A stretch of DNA of 64,000 nucleotides, taken from NCBI GenBank assembly GCA_037951105.1, contig JBAMJV010004277.1, positions 172,092 through 236,091 of the forward strand, written 5' to 3'. Positions within the stretch are counted from its first letter, which is position 1. Each line of letters opens with the position of its first letter. A program made the position numbers and the translations under genes. The notes beneath the pieces were generated by a model. The model had not been told where the DNA came from. It made no database searches and worked only from the letters and a program-made list of their open reading frames with translations. Positions 60,801-64,000 of the stretch are shown here, one piece after another. Source of the stretch: Echinarachnius parma. Lineage: Eukaryota > Echinodermata > Echinoidea > Clypeasteroida > Echinarachniidae.

Positions 60801-63558
60801 TTTTGCAACGGACCGACCGGCTGACGATCACCTGCCTGACTGACTGCCCGACTGTTCACCAACTCCTACATACCCACTTTAAATTTTTTATTTTGGCAGG
60901 GGATATAATCATACTGTCAACCCTTACTAATCCTTACCTGAACCCTAGAATGAAGAAAACAACAACTGACCTTGCTTGTTCTTCCTTTCCTAAGCTCTTC
61001 TTTGAATGGGCAGGCATCAATCCTGAGTAGGGGCAGGCCTCCACTGATCTTCATTGTCCCTTCATTTTGGATTAGGTTGACTTCGCCACTTGTCTACAAG
61101 AGGATTAAGGTTCAAACATTGATATAATCATATCTTAATCACCACCACATCAGCAACATCATCCTCAGTATCATCATCTGTATTACCATAATAATCATCT
61201 TCTTCTTCATCAGTATTATTGTCAAATTTATCAACATCATGATAATCATCACCACAAACACCACCATCATCATCATCACTATTATAAGCCACCATGATTT
61301 ACCTTGAGCAAGAGTGCGTTGGTCTCTACAGTGCTGGAGTCAGCGACCAGGATTATCTCTGGGTTCTGGAGCACAGCCTTGATCCTCATATCACCCCCAG
61401 CAGCTGCCACCTCCTCCCCCTCCTTGGGAGGAGCAGCCTGGCCGGTGACAGACGTCGTGCTGGTGGTTGACCTTGCTGCCTGTACGGCAGGGCTCTCTGG
61501 CAGTCCTTTGATGAAGATGTCGGCACAAGTGACCAGGAACTCGGTGCAGATGCAGGCACGCAGGTTACGGAGGATCGCATTCACTGGGATTAGATGAAAA
61601 TTGGGATAATTTTGATTTGGTTTGTTAAGCATTCTTTGAATAACGATCTGTTTTTCGAGAAAATAAAACTAAAATAGCTCTGTGTGCTCAAGGGCTACAT
61701 GCATAGAGTCTATTTCTGATCCAGTTTGTTAAGCATTCTGTATTTCAAACAGTTTTGCCTTCTTGTTTGTTGAAAATTTGTTGTAAAATGTGGAAATAAA
61801 TTTTAAAATAAATGTATAACGGACACCACTGATAGTATAAATAGTAACTTACAATTGATGTCCTTCTTAGAAGACATGTTGAAGTCCACATCTACAATGT
61901 TTTCCTCAGCATCACCATAGCGATACACCATCCTGTAGTCATGACATTGAATTAGTAATGCAACAAAACATATTTTTTAAAGAAATAGATGATATAAAAA
62001 TTCAACAGTCAAATTTATCACATCACATATTATTTTTTCAAATAAAACCAATCATCAATAGTTCTATCTATGTATCATATATTTTTCAAATGTTTTAACA
62101 GTATACCTCAATCAATATCAATATCACAATTTGGCATCACTGATATACGTATATTGGTATCACTAAATATTTGATTCTGCGATGATGTTAATTGTTGTCA
62201 ATACTATTCTAACCAATGTAATATCATATTGATTTTACAGCAACTCTACATAAATCAAATAGTCTTCAACTGTTTAAAATCGCACCTGGTAATGGCGCTT
62301 GCATTGTCCCCCCTCACATCATCCAGCAGGATGTTGCCCAGCTGTGCCTTGGCAGAGACAGCCTGGTCAGACATCACCGTCGCCCCCACAACCAGACGAC
62401 AAACAGCAAAGTGCCCAAGGGCGTTCTTGGCCTGCCGCTGCTGACGGCCTGACAATGTTGTCTGCAGGGTGAAAAAGATAATACATTAGTTGCATAACAA
62501 ATGTCATGAAAACCAATATTGCTCTTTGGTTCTAGAAAACGTTTGATAAAATCTTCCTCAGGGATATAACAACCGAAATATGTCACAACTCAAGCTTGGT
62601 TCATTGTGTGCGCCCACTTGGCTGGAATGCTCCCCAGGGAGTGGAAAACATGCTCTTTGTGTGCTGGATCGATTGCAGAATGTATCCAATGACCTGGGTA
62701 ATAATATAATAGTAAAGCGCTTAGAGATGATTATCAATCGTGATAGACGCTATATAAATCGATGATATGATTATTATTATTATCCTACCTATATTTTAGA
62801 TGAGAGGGCTAAGTAAGCAACCAGAGATTAAATCTGTTGCCAACAAGGATTAGAAGGCAGTGTGACAAATATGGCCACTGATGTCAACATGTATATCTAC
62901 AAATGATTTGCACAATGCAGCGAGATGTGACATTACCAAGTCATGAGTTCCAGTGTAGAGTGAGGCACCAATCTTTTCCAGCTCAAAATCTGCCTTCACT
63001 TGTTTCCATGGCGATTCAACCTTCTCCTCTTTCTTCTCCTCAGTTGCTACATCTGAATAGCACAACAAAGTAAGAAAGTAACAGAAAACATGACAAAAAG
63101 AAACATTTAATTTTCTACAGACCTATTCTGGCAAACAAAGATAATGAACACGATGAGCAATTTCAATGGCTACGAAATGGATAGTCCTTTGTTATCCCAC
63201 AACAGGGGAAACAATCCTTAACTATACAGGCATCTTGGCTGCTATAGACAGGTGGCCACTAAGACAGGTTTGACTGTACATGCTCTAATCAGGCACATCT
63301 TCAGAATCAGATCATGTAGAGTGTGGTGGACTAAACAGTTCTAAACTCCTGATCTAGCCTACCTGCTTTGGTTGTGCTCTTGGCCTCAGCTGCCCCGCCC
63401 TCTTTTGTAGGGGAAGTCCCTCCTGCTGCTACGGGGGATTCCCCTCCTTCAGCTGCTGCTGTTGCTGCGATAGCCGGCTTGGTTTCAGACATCCCTTCTT
63501 GCAGATTCTCATTCAGGACCGACATCATGATGCCAAAGTCATCAGTGGCCATCGAGAA
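21835..63558 (-). CDS. VPS13: VPS13A/C-type lipid-transfer protein, C-terminal portion, 40 exons, 5' end outside window
   Basis: VPS13 proteins are long rods that move bulk phospholipid between membranes at contact sites. Exons from 5': 63363-63558, 62937-63052, 62286-62461, 61853-61932, 61303-61583, 60971-61093, 60027-60179, 59532-59646, 59005-59192, 58580-58708, 57651-57833, 57086-57208, 56427-56570, 54367-54531, 53771-53925, 53072-53195, 52581-52712, 51800-51886, 51116-51322, 50080-50175, 49519-49623, 40460-40603, 39957-40085, 39103-39236, 38467-38593, 34475-34597, 33895-34007, 32429-32588, 31800-32016, 30954-31129, 29797-29919, 29234-29379, 27691-27886, 27005-27080, 26420-26583, 25675-25844, 24865-25074, 24109-24232, 23568-23693, 21835-21888. 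Phases agree throughout: 1929 residues plus stop. Similarity to VPS13A/C is clear in the last 1350 residues. The N-terminal chorein half lies past 64000. A versus C cannot be decided and an unduplicated ancestor is likely. Confidence 0.93.
22021..22102. repeat. Short repeat related to 43948-44036
   Basis: TAACCCGTTCCCTTTGAG, CCCTATAGGCTTTGTACACA and CCCACCCGGTTCC are the inverse of the sequence at 43948-44036. About 80 bases, with inverted ends in the second copy. Confidence 0.55.
22195..23191. mobile_element. DNA transposon relic with about 200-base inverted repeats, in last VPS13 intron
   Basis: The left end is CATATATACTCCGCAAAAAA; the right end is the inverse, GGAGTATATATG ending at 23191. 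Further in, AGAAACAGGACACTT, CATGCATGA, GGTCAATTAAC, CAAGGTC and GTTTTCAAAAATAG recur inverted, so the arms are roughly 200 bases with indels. No transposase frame. Family not assigned; TA-rich flanks would suit a TA target. Confidence 0.75.
23398..23450. repeat. Solitary right end of the GACCTTGACCTTTGACC repeat family
   Basis: CATAATGCCTCTGGCCACTT followed by CGTTGGCAGAGGCATAA matches the right terminus of the copy at 36316-37233. Confidence 0.6.
23809..24090. repeat. (ACC/ATC)n simple repeat
   Basis: Long imperfect trinucleotide array in the intron before the penultimate VPS13 exon. It creates false open frames on both strands. Confidence 0.9.
25453..25592 (-). pseudogene. Partial, out-of-phase copy of VPS13 exon 25675-25844
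   Basis: It shares KEG.KGFFKGI.KGLAGVV with the true exon and keeps plausible acceptor and donor. It lacks the block encoding NPFEGAK, has one C fewer in the run near 25490, and enters in the wrong phase for the upstream exon. Inclusion would shift the frame, so it looks like a dead tandem copy or a decoy exon. It lies downstream of the intact exon. Confidence 0.75.
25870..26045 (-). mobile_element. 3' part of a tRNA-type SINE (TATATAGCGC family)
   Basis: CATATAAGCGTTTTACACTC, CACACATTGTGTGCACCATC and TCCACTCCCTGGGGAG match the full copy at 53236-53612. Confidence 0.55.
26735..26805 (-). pseudogene. Partial copy of the start of VPS13 exon 26420-26583
   Basis: GGGGTGCATGTGATGCAAGA and CACCGCACCCGCTGC followed by GATTAGAGAGTTA parallel the 5' end of the true exon and its acceptor (GGGTGCCTGTGATGCGGGAC ... 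GGTCAGAGAGTTA). It lies upstream of the intact exon in the sense direction. Confidence 0.55.
27284..27347 (-). pseudogene. Partial copy of VPS13 exon 27005-27080
   Basis: GCAACACCCTCTGCAAACTC followed by CTCTGGGCCTTGCACAATGCC is nearly identical to the true exon, which encodes [16 protein letters not shown]. The acceptor side is altered (CCAAGGCACAAG instead of CTGCACACAAAG). Confidence 0.7.
27890..28200. repeat. Minisatellite derived from an exon edge
   Basis: Three to four imperfect units of roughly 100 bases carry CAAAACCTTGAGAGACTCTG and AGAAACCAAGTCTGGAA. The latter resembles the acceptor edge of the exon ending at 27886. Confidence 0.65.
28200..29150 (+). mobile_element. Fossil fragment of a DIRS-like retroelement
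   Basis: A stretch near 28920-29080 resembles the reverse transcriptase palm region of DIRS-type elements ([12 protein letters not shown] and a later ALPFGS). The sequence upstream has further weak resemblance to the same polyprotein. It is broken many times, no terminal repeats or recombinase were recognised, and it looks old. It sits within a VPS13 intron, antisense to that gene. Confidence 0.6.
30162..30892 (-). mobile_element. Complete piggyBac-like MITE with TTAA target sites
   Basis: It is flanked by TTAA on both sides (30158-30161 and 30893-30896). Ends are CCCTAATAAGGCCGGGCC and the near-inverse GCCCGGCCCTTTTAGGG. The TTAA/CCCT...AGGG/TTAA layout fits piggyBac-type non-autonomous elements. 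Subterminal GGCCATTATGGCCCCCCC-type palindromes occur at both ends. It contains no transposase and is 731 bases long. A related copy lies at 5149-6272. Confidence 0.75.
31190..31490. repeat. GACA/GATA/GATG microsatellite split by a MITE
   Basis: GACAGACAGACAGACAAACA with GATA units on the left and GACAGACAGATACATGG with GATG units on the right surround the element at 31243-31400. Confidence 0.8.
31243..31400. mobile_element. 158-base MITE, ends GGGGCCATCTACAAAG
   Basis: GGGGCCATCTACAAAGTACG on the left and its inverse CGTACTTTGTAGATGGCCCC on the right are perfect. The interior has C runs only. Confidence 0.85.
32708..32940 (-). pseudogene. Two partial copies of VPS13 exon 32429-32588
   Basis: AGGTCCTTGTAGCACTGATG with CACCTTGTTCTGCCAGATGA (to 32766), and a more decayed second copy (AGGTGCTTGTAGCACAGATG ... 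ACCAGATGATACCA, about 32888-32935), repeat the 5' portion of the exon in the upstream intron. Confidence 0.75.
33179..33302. mobile_element. Small MITE built of ATTATCTAGATAAT palindromes
   Basis: GTCACACA on the left and TGTGTGAC on the right enclose four copies or near copies of ATTATCTAGATAAT. About 124 bases. Confidence 0.65.
35004..35163. repeat. 160-base palindrome
   Basis: Left arm ATGATGCGCAGG, GTGGGTCGGTAGGAATTG and TTTGCAC; the right arm has GTGCAAACAATTCCACCGAC and TTGCGCATCAT. The centre is a second hairpin, AAACCCAC...GTGGGTTT around GAGGCGAAGCC. Confidence 0.75.
35228..35410. repeat. Nine tandem units of TTTTACCGGACGCATGAAAT
   Basis: About 20-22-base units with core ACCGGACGCATGA. 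TATAGAATGGG at about 35171 and CCCATTCTATA at about 35483 form an inverted pair around the array, suggesting a small element carrying it. Confidence 0.85.
35728..36105 (+). repeat. Truncated copy of the GACCTTGACCTTTGACC repeat family
   Basis: It starts with AGATGGATCTTCGACATTGC and contains CATGACCTTGACCTTTGACC, then a single unit of the internal repeat and a decayed tail. Confidence 0.65.
36316..37233 (+). mobile_element. Full-length repeat with five internal units carrying DR1-type sites
   Basis: The left end is ACTAGATGGATCTTCGACTG with a TGCGCGCA hairpin; TTATGCCTCCGC near the left and GCGGAGGCATAA at the right form inverted ends. Inside are about five tandem units of 125-150 bases, each opening with GTGACCTTGACCTTTGACCT and ending near CGGTTCTTGAGATATC. 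A CGTACGGA tandem run precedes the right end. Other copies: 35728-36105, 63695-64000 (edge) and a solo end at 23398. Confidence 0.75.
38211..38397. repeat. Four tandem 46-base units
   Basis: AGAAGCTGTCTACTAGTCAA followed by TGAGTGTGTGTCAGTGTGTT repeated four times. The second unit is two bases short. Confidence 0.9.
38946..39030 (-). repeat. Tandem copy of the 3' edge of VPS13 exon 39103-39236
   Basis: GATAGCCACATCGTTGGTAT through GACCTCTGACTGAATGTGAT occurs at 38946-39030 and again at 39031-39115, where it overlaps the donor and end of the true exon. One full period is duplicated downstream in the sense direction. Confidence 0.7.
40140..40250 (-). pseudogene. Partial copy of VPS13 exon 39957-40085
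   Basis: TTCTGTGCCTCCCTTCTTAA followed by TCACGACTATCTTGCTGTTT and CGGCCAGAAAGGAACACACT repeats the 5' two thirds of the exon, including the acceptor side, in the upstream intron. It lacks the remainder and a donor. Confidence 0.75.
42206..42404. mobile_element. 200-base palindromic element with hammerhead-like core
   Basis: The arms (ATATCGCTAATGATATT..., TCGCAATGTATGGTCAACAA, GGAATCTAAAGATCAC) recur inverted. The + strand right arm contains CTGACGA at 42310-42316 and GAAAC at 42335-42339. A related CTGANGA...GAAAC layout is known in hammerhead ribozymes of Penelope-like retroelements. Family not established. Confidence 0.5.
43948..44036. repeat. Short TTAA-flanked inverted-end repeat
   Basis: TTAACCCCTTGACTACGGGA on the left and GAAGGGAACGGGTTAA on the right; the interior matches 22021-22102 in inverse orientation. 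Confidence 0.55.
45237..45322 (+). mobile_element. tRNA-derived SINE copy, decayed
   Basis: GGCCTTGTGGCTCAATGATA resembles an A box, a weak B-box region follows, and the tail TTTGCTCGTTTTCATTTAT matches the 17453-17635 family. Confidence 0.55.
46030..46253. mobile_element. Complete MITE with ends GGCCCGGATTCACAAAGG
   Basis: The right end CTTTGTGAATCCGGGCC is the inverse of the left. 224 bases, no coding capacity. A diverged copy lies in EPC intron 7 at 9631. Confidence 0.8.
47215..47427. repeat. Tandem repeat of TTGAATATTGCCAAGAAAAT
   Basis: Four imperfect units of about 60 bases containing TAGTTGAATATTGCCAAGAA and AATAAATACCAAGTCAACA. Confidence 0.75.
47428..47615. mobile_element. Complete 188-base MITE with ends TACAGTCAAACCTGT
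   Basis: The left TACAGTCAAACCTGT and right ACAGGTTTGACTGTA are exact inverses with TA at the tips, as in Tc1/mariner-type elements. Fragments or diverged copies: 7293, 25411, 45187-45470, 56847-57082 and 63226-63284. Confidence 0.8.
48835..48911 (+). pseudogene. First copy of an unidentified exon-like segment
   Basis: After TTTTCCTGGACAG it encodes [20 protein letters not shown] and then MLQTRIE. It is about 80% identical to the segment at 49082-49160. Its donor position has decayed. It is antisense to VPS13 and belongs to none of that gene's exons. I do not recognise the protein. Confidence 0.45.
49082..49160 (+). other. Second copy of the exon-like segment, with good splice sites
   Basis: The acceptor CTTTCCTTCAACACAG and donor AT|GTGAGT bracket 79 bases that encode [20 protein letters not shown] and then MLQTKI in one open frame. 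This could be one exon of a nested + strand gene or a captured exon that was duplicated. No partner exons were found. Confidence 0.4.
49205..49490 (-). mobile_element. tRNA-type SINE copy (TATATAGCGC family), head lost
   Basis: TATATATAGCGCATAATATG, CTCTAAGCGCTTTACACTAT, CACTTCCTGGGTAGCATTCC and AACTGGGTAGAGAGCAGCAG parallel the copy at 53236-53612. Confidence 0.65.
49974..50032 (-). pseudogene. Partial copy of the 3' end of VPS13 exon 50080-50175
   Basis: TTACCTTGTTCTTGCCGGGG followed by CTGAATGTCTTGG repeats the donor and last codons (TFSPGKNK) of the exon. It lies downstream in the sense direction and includes a copied donor. Confidence 0.7.
50295..50412. repeat. Three units of AAGTCGAACGAAGCG
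   Basis: GTGAAGTCGAACGAAGCG and two copies of TGTGACTAAAGTCGAACGAA-GCG in a CpG-rich island within an AT-rich intron. Confidence 0.75.
50530..50934. mobile_element. 405-base MITE, ends ATAGGTTTTCCCGCTCAA, filled with GAATTCG motifs
   Basis: The right end TTGAGCGGGAAAACCTAT is a perfect inverse of the left. The interior has repeated GAATTCGC/GCGAATTC-type hexamer palindromes roughly every 30-50 bases. Possible TA target site. Confidence 0.8.
51400..51795. repeat. (ATC)n/(ATCATA)n simple repeat
   Basis: Long imperfect trinucleotide array between two VPS13 exons. Confidence 0.85.
52285..52475. repeat. Minisatellite of AGTCCT...AGGACT palindromic units
   Basis: Units TAGTCCTAGAAAGGACTGTTGG, with AAAAAGG variants, repeat about eight times. 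Each unit is itself a short inverted repeat. Confidence 0.85.
52853..52968 (-). mobile_element. tRNA-derived SINE copy
   Basis: On the - strand GGGGCTTTGTGGCTATGGTT gives the A-box side, GGAGGTCTTGGTTTGACTCC the B-box side, and the tail is TTTGCTCATTTTCATTTAT. Same family as 17453-17635. Confidence 0.7.
53236..53612 (-). mobile_element. Full-length tRNA-derived SINE, TATATAGCGC family
   Basis: On the - strand the head near 53610-53530 has TCTATTGCTCAATGGACGT (A-box side) and GAGTTCGAACCC (canonical B box). The body carries CTCCCTGGGGAG-type and AATGGGTACCCGG-type blocks. The tail GCGCTATATAAG runs into an (ATT)n tract at 53236. Truncated copies: 25870, 49205, 59670 and 62580. Confidence 0.8.
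54590..55050 (-). pseudogene. Three decaying copies of VPS13 exon 54367-54531
   Basis: GTCTTCTTGACAGGCTTAAG with ATGGCTGGCCTGGACTATGG (54590-54681), then about 54826-54880, then 54970-55050, resemble the 5' half of the exon with decreasing similarity. They fill the intron directly after the 22-unit array. Confidence 0.7.
55293..56480 (-). repeat. VPS13: 22 tandem copies of a 54-base VPS13 exon end, each with a splice donor
   Basis: The exon that starts at 56570 encodes 30 unique residues and then the unit [18 protein letters not shown]. This 54-base unit is repeated 22 times without spacers, down to 55293. Each unit ends in CAG and the next begins GTATTG (19 junctions) or GTCTTG (2), so every boundary reads as a donor in phase 0. 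The last copy ends at CAG|GTATTTTATA, the presumed original intron start. Units differ by few substitutions (TCCATTCAG or TCTATTCAG; one synonymous-frame change in unit 6). Unit 9 has TGA in frame at 56022-56024. Using the first donor (56427) gives the minimal exon. The repeat lies between the first and second Asn motifs of the VAB domain. Copy number could be wrong in an assembly. Confidence 0.9.
56847..57082. repeat. Diverged copy of the ACAGTCAAACCTGT MITE family
   Basis: GATCTGTCTTAGCAGCCACC, AAGAGTGTTCCTCTGCAG and GTCACTATACACATGGTTGA match 47428-47615. It abuts the donor of exon 57086-57208. Confidence 0.65.
57459..57512 (-). pseudogene. Partial copy of the 3' end of VPS13 exon 57651-57833
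   Basis: CTGACATACCTTTCAAAGCT followed by TGGTAAATAGAGCCAGCGAT repeats the donor and last codons ([10 protein letters not shown]). It lies downstream in the sense direction, between (ATC)n tracts. Confidence 0.65.
57905..57955. repeat. Small perfect hairpin
   Basis: ATCGCCGCATACTTT and AAAGTATGCGGCGAT form a 15-base stem around an AT-rich loop. Confidence 0.7.
59307..59415 (-). pseudogene. Partial copy of VPS13 exon 59005-59192
   Basis: Behind an intact acceptor it encodes [20 protein letters not shown] and then [10 protein letters not shown] before a stop. It retains about 60% of the exon and lies upstream of the intact one. Use of this acceptor would truncate the protein. Confidence 0.75.
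59670..59775 (-). mobile_element. SINE tail fragment (TATATAGCGC family)
   Basis: ATAATAGGTTAGACTTATAT followed by AGCACCAAATATGAACAGTA parallels the tail of 49205-49490. Confidence 0.5.
60270..60440 (-). pseudogene. Two short copies of the start of VPS13 exon 60027-60179
   Basis: GGAGGAAATTGATGGAACAG followed by GGCACTAGAACCTGATGATA occurs twice (about 60281-60330 and 60408-60443) with shared flank. It resembles the exon start GGAAATCAATAGCACAGGGC and its acceptor. Confidence 0.65.
62580..62785 (+). mobile_element. SINE copy (TATATAGCGC family), + orientation
   Basis: GGCTGGAATGCTCCCCAGGG, GAATGTATCCAATGACCTGG and GTAAAGCGCTTAGAGATGAT lead to CGCTATATAAATCGATG and an (ATT)n tail. Confidence 0.65.
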
Positions 63559-63694
63559 CTGCCGGGCAATTCAACATAAAATAATGTTTTAAATATTAAT
63601 AATTTACATTCATAAAGTGTTCATAAATGTATGAATATTTCTAGCTGCTTAAAATGTTTAGTTAACCTCTCTTTCAACATTCATCAACATCAAA

Positions 63695-64000
63695 CCAGAA
63701 CTAGATGGATCTTCGATTGCGCGCAATCAAAAATTATGCCTCCGCTATCACGCAATTTGTATATCAAGCCAAAATCAACATGCACTGAATTAATACTGTA
63801 AATTCAATTTTGATGGTAATTCATCAACCACATCCTGAGATATCACAATTACGAGCTATTTTGGCAAATACATGTATAATGAGTCCGGTGACCTTGACCT
63901 TTGATCTCATGACCCCAAGATTGTATGGCAACATCAGTCCCCTAAGAAACATTCAGGTACCAAGTTTGATTGAAATCTGACATTCAGTTCTCGAGATTTT
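63695..64000 (+). repeat. Start of another GACCTTGACCTTTGACC element, cut by the window edge
   Basis: ACTAGATGGATCTTCGATTG, TTATGCCTCCGCTATCACGC and GTGACCTTGACCTTTGATCT match the left part of 36316-37233. It lies in the VPS13 intron upstream of the first visible exon. Confidence 0.75.

Larger units (their letters stand above)
57086..63558 (-). other. VPS13: VPS13 exons 1-12 of the window: bridge region leading into the VAB domain
   Basis: Residues 1-621 of the visible protein. The first exon encodes [20 protein letters not shown], like the DDF...LNENL segments of VPS13A/C, followed by an Ala/Gly/Pro-rich linker. [39 protein letters not shown] and [11 protein letters not shown] match the extended bridge (RBG) region that forms the hydrophobic groove. 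[20 protein letters not shown] is a family landmark, followed by [18 protein letters not shown] (like VYNE...WEPLLEP). The twelfth exon, 57086-57208, carries [15 protein letters not shown], the first Asn motif of the VAB domain. Partial copies of the exons at 60027, 59005 and 57651 lie in nearby introns. Confidence 0.85.

Overview
The window is animal nuclear DNA: spliced genes with GT-AG introns, AT-rich introns, and a dense load of short inverted-repeat DNA transposons, tRNA-derived SINEs and simple repeats. The two proteins match metazoan families, and the repeat style fits a marine invertebrate, plausibly an echinoderm or other deuterostome. That placement is inference only. All coordinates and reading frames were worked out by eye.

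There are two convergent genes. On the + strand, 1227-14703, is a complete Enhancer of polycomb gene (EPC1/EPC2 type): 14 exons whose phases all agree, giving 849 residues. A YY1-like, TATA-less promoter region lies just upstream. A long 3' untranslated region probably ends near 18.8 kb. On the - strand, from the right edge down to 21.8 kb, is the C-terminal part of a VPS13A/C-type bulk lipid-transfer protein. I could place 40 exons, which keep one open frame of 1929 residues when one unit of the repeat described below is counted. Its N-terminal half lies beyond the right edge. Its 3' untranslated region probably runs to about 19.0 kb, so the two transcripts end tail to tail roughly 200 bases apart. 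The genes have unrelated jobs: chromatin acetylation (NuA4/TIP60) and lipid transport at membrane contact sites.

Layout: 1-900 no gene; 0.9-1.2 kb promoter; 1.2-14.7 kb EPC (intron 1 holds a 1.76 kb transposon with a nested MITE and a piggyBac-like copy); 14.7-18.8 kb EPC 3' end; 19.0-21.8 kb VPS13 3' end; 21.9-23.6 kb last VPS13 intron with a 1 kb inverted-repeat element; 23.6-34.6 kb C-terminal modules; 34.6-38.5 kb intron rich in nuclear-receptor-like repeats; 38.5-57.2 kb VAB domain exons; 57.6-63.6 kb bridge-region exons; 63.7 kb to the edge, another copy of the nuclear-receptor-like repeat.

The most unusual feature is at 55293-56480. The 54-base 3' end of one VPS13 exon is tandemly repeated 22 times. 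Each copy keeps the reading frame (18 codons) and ends in a potential splice donor, so splicing at successive donors would give isoforms differing by 18 residues. A stop codon in unit 9 would cap the series. This is the extreme case of a wider pattern: at least ten exons of the two genes have broken partial copies in neighbouring introns, including a poison-exon-like copy of EPC exon 5.
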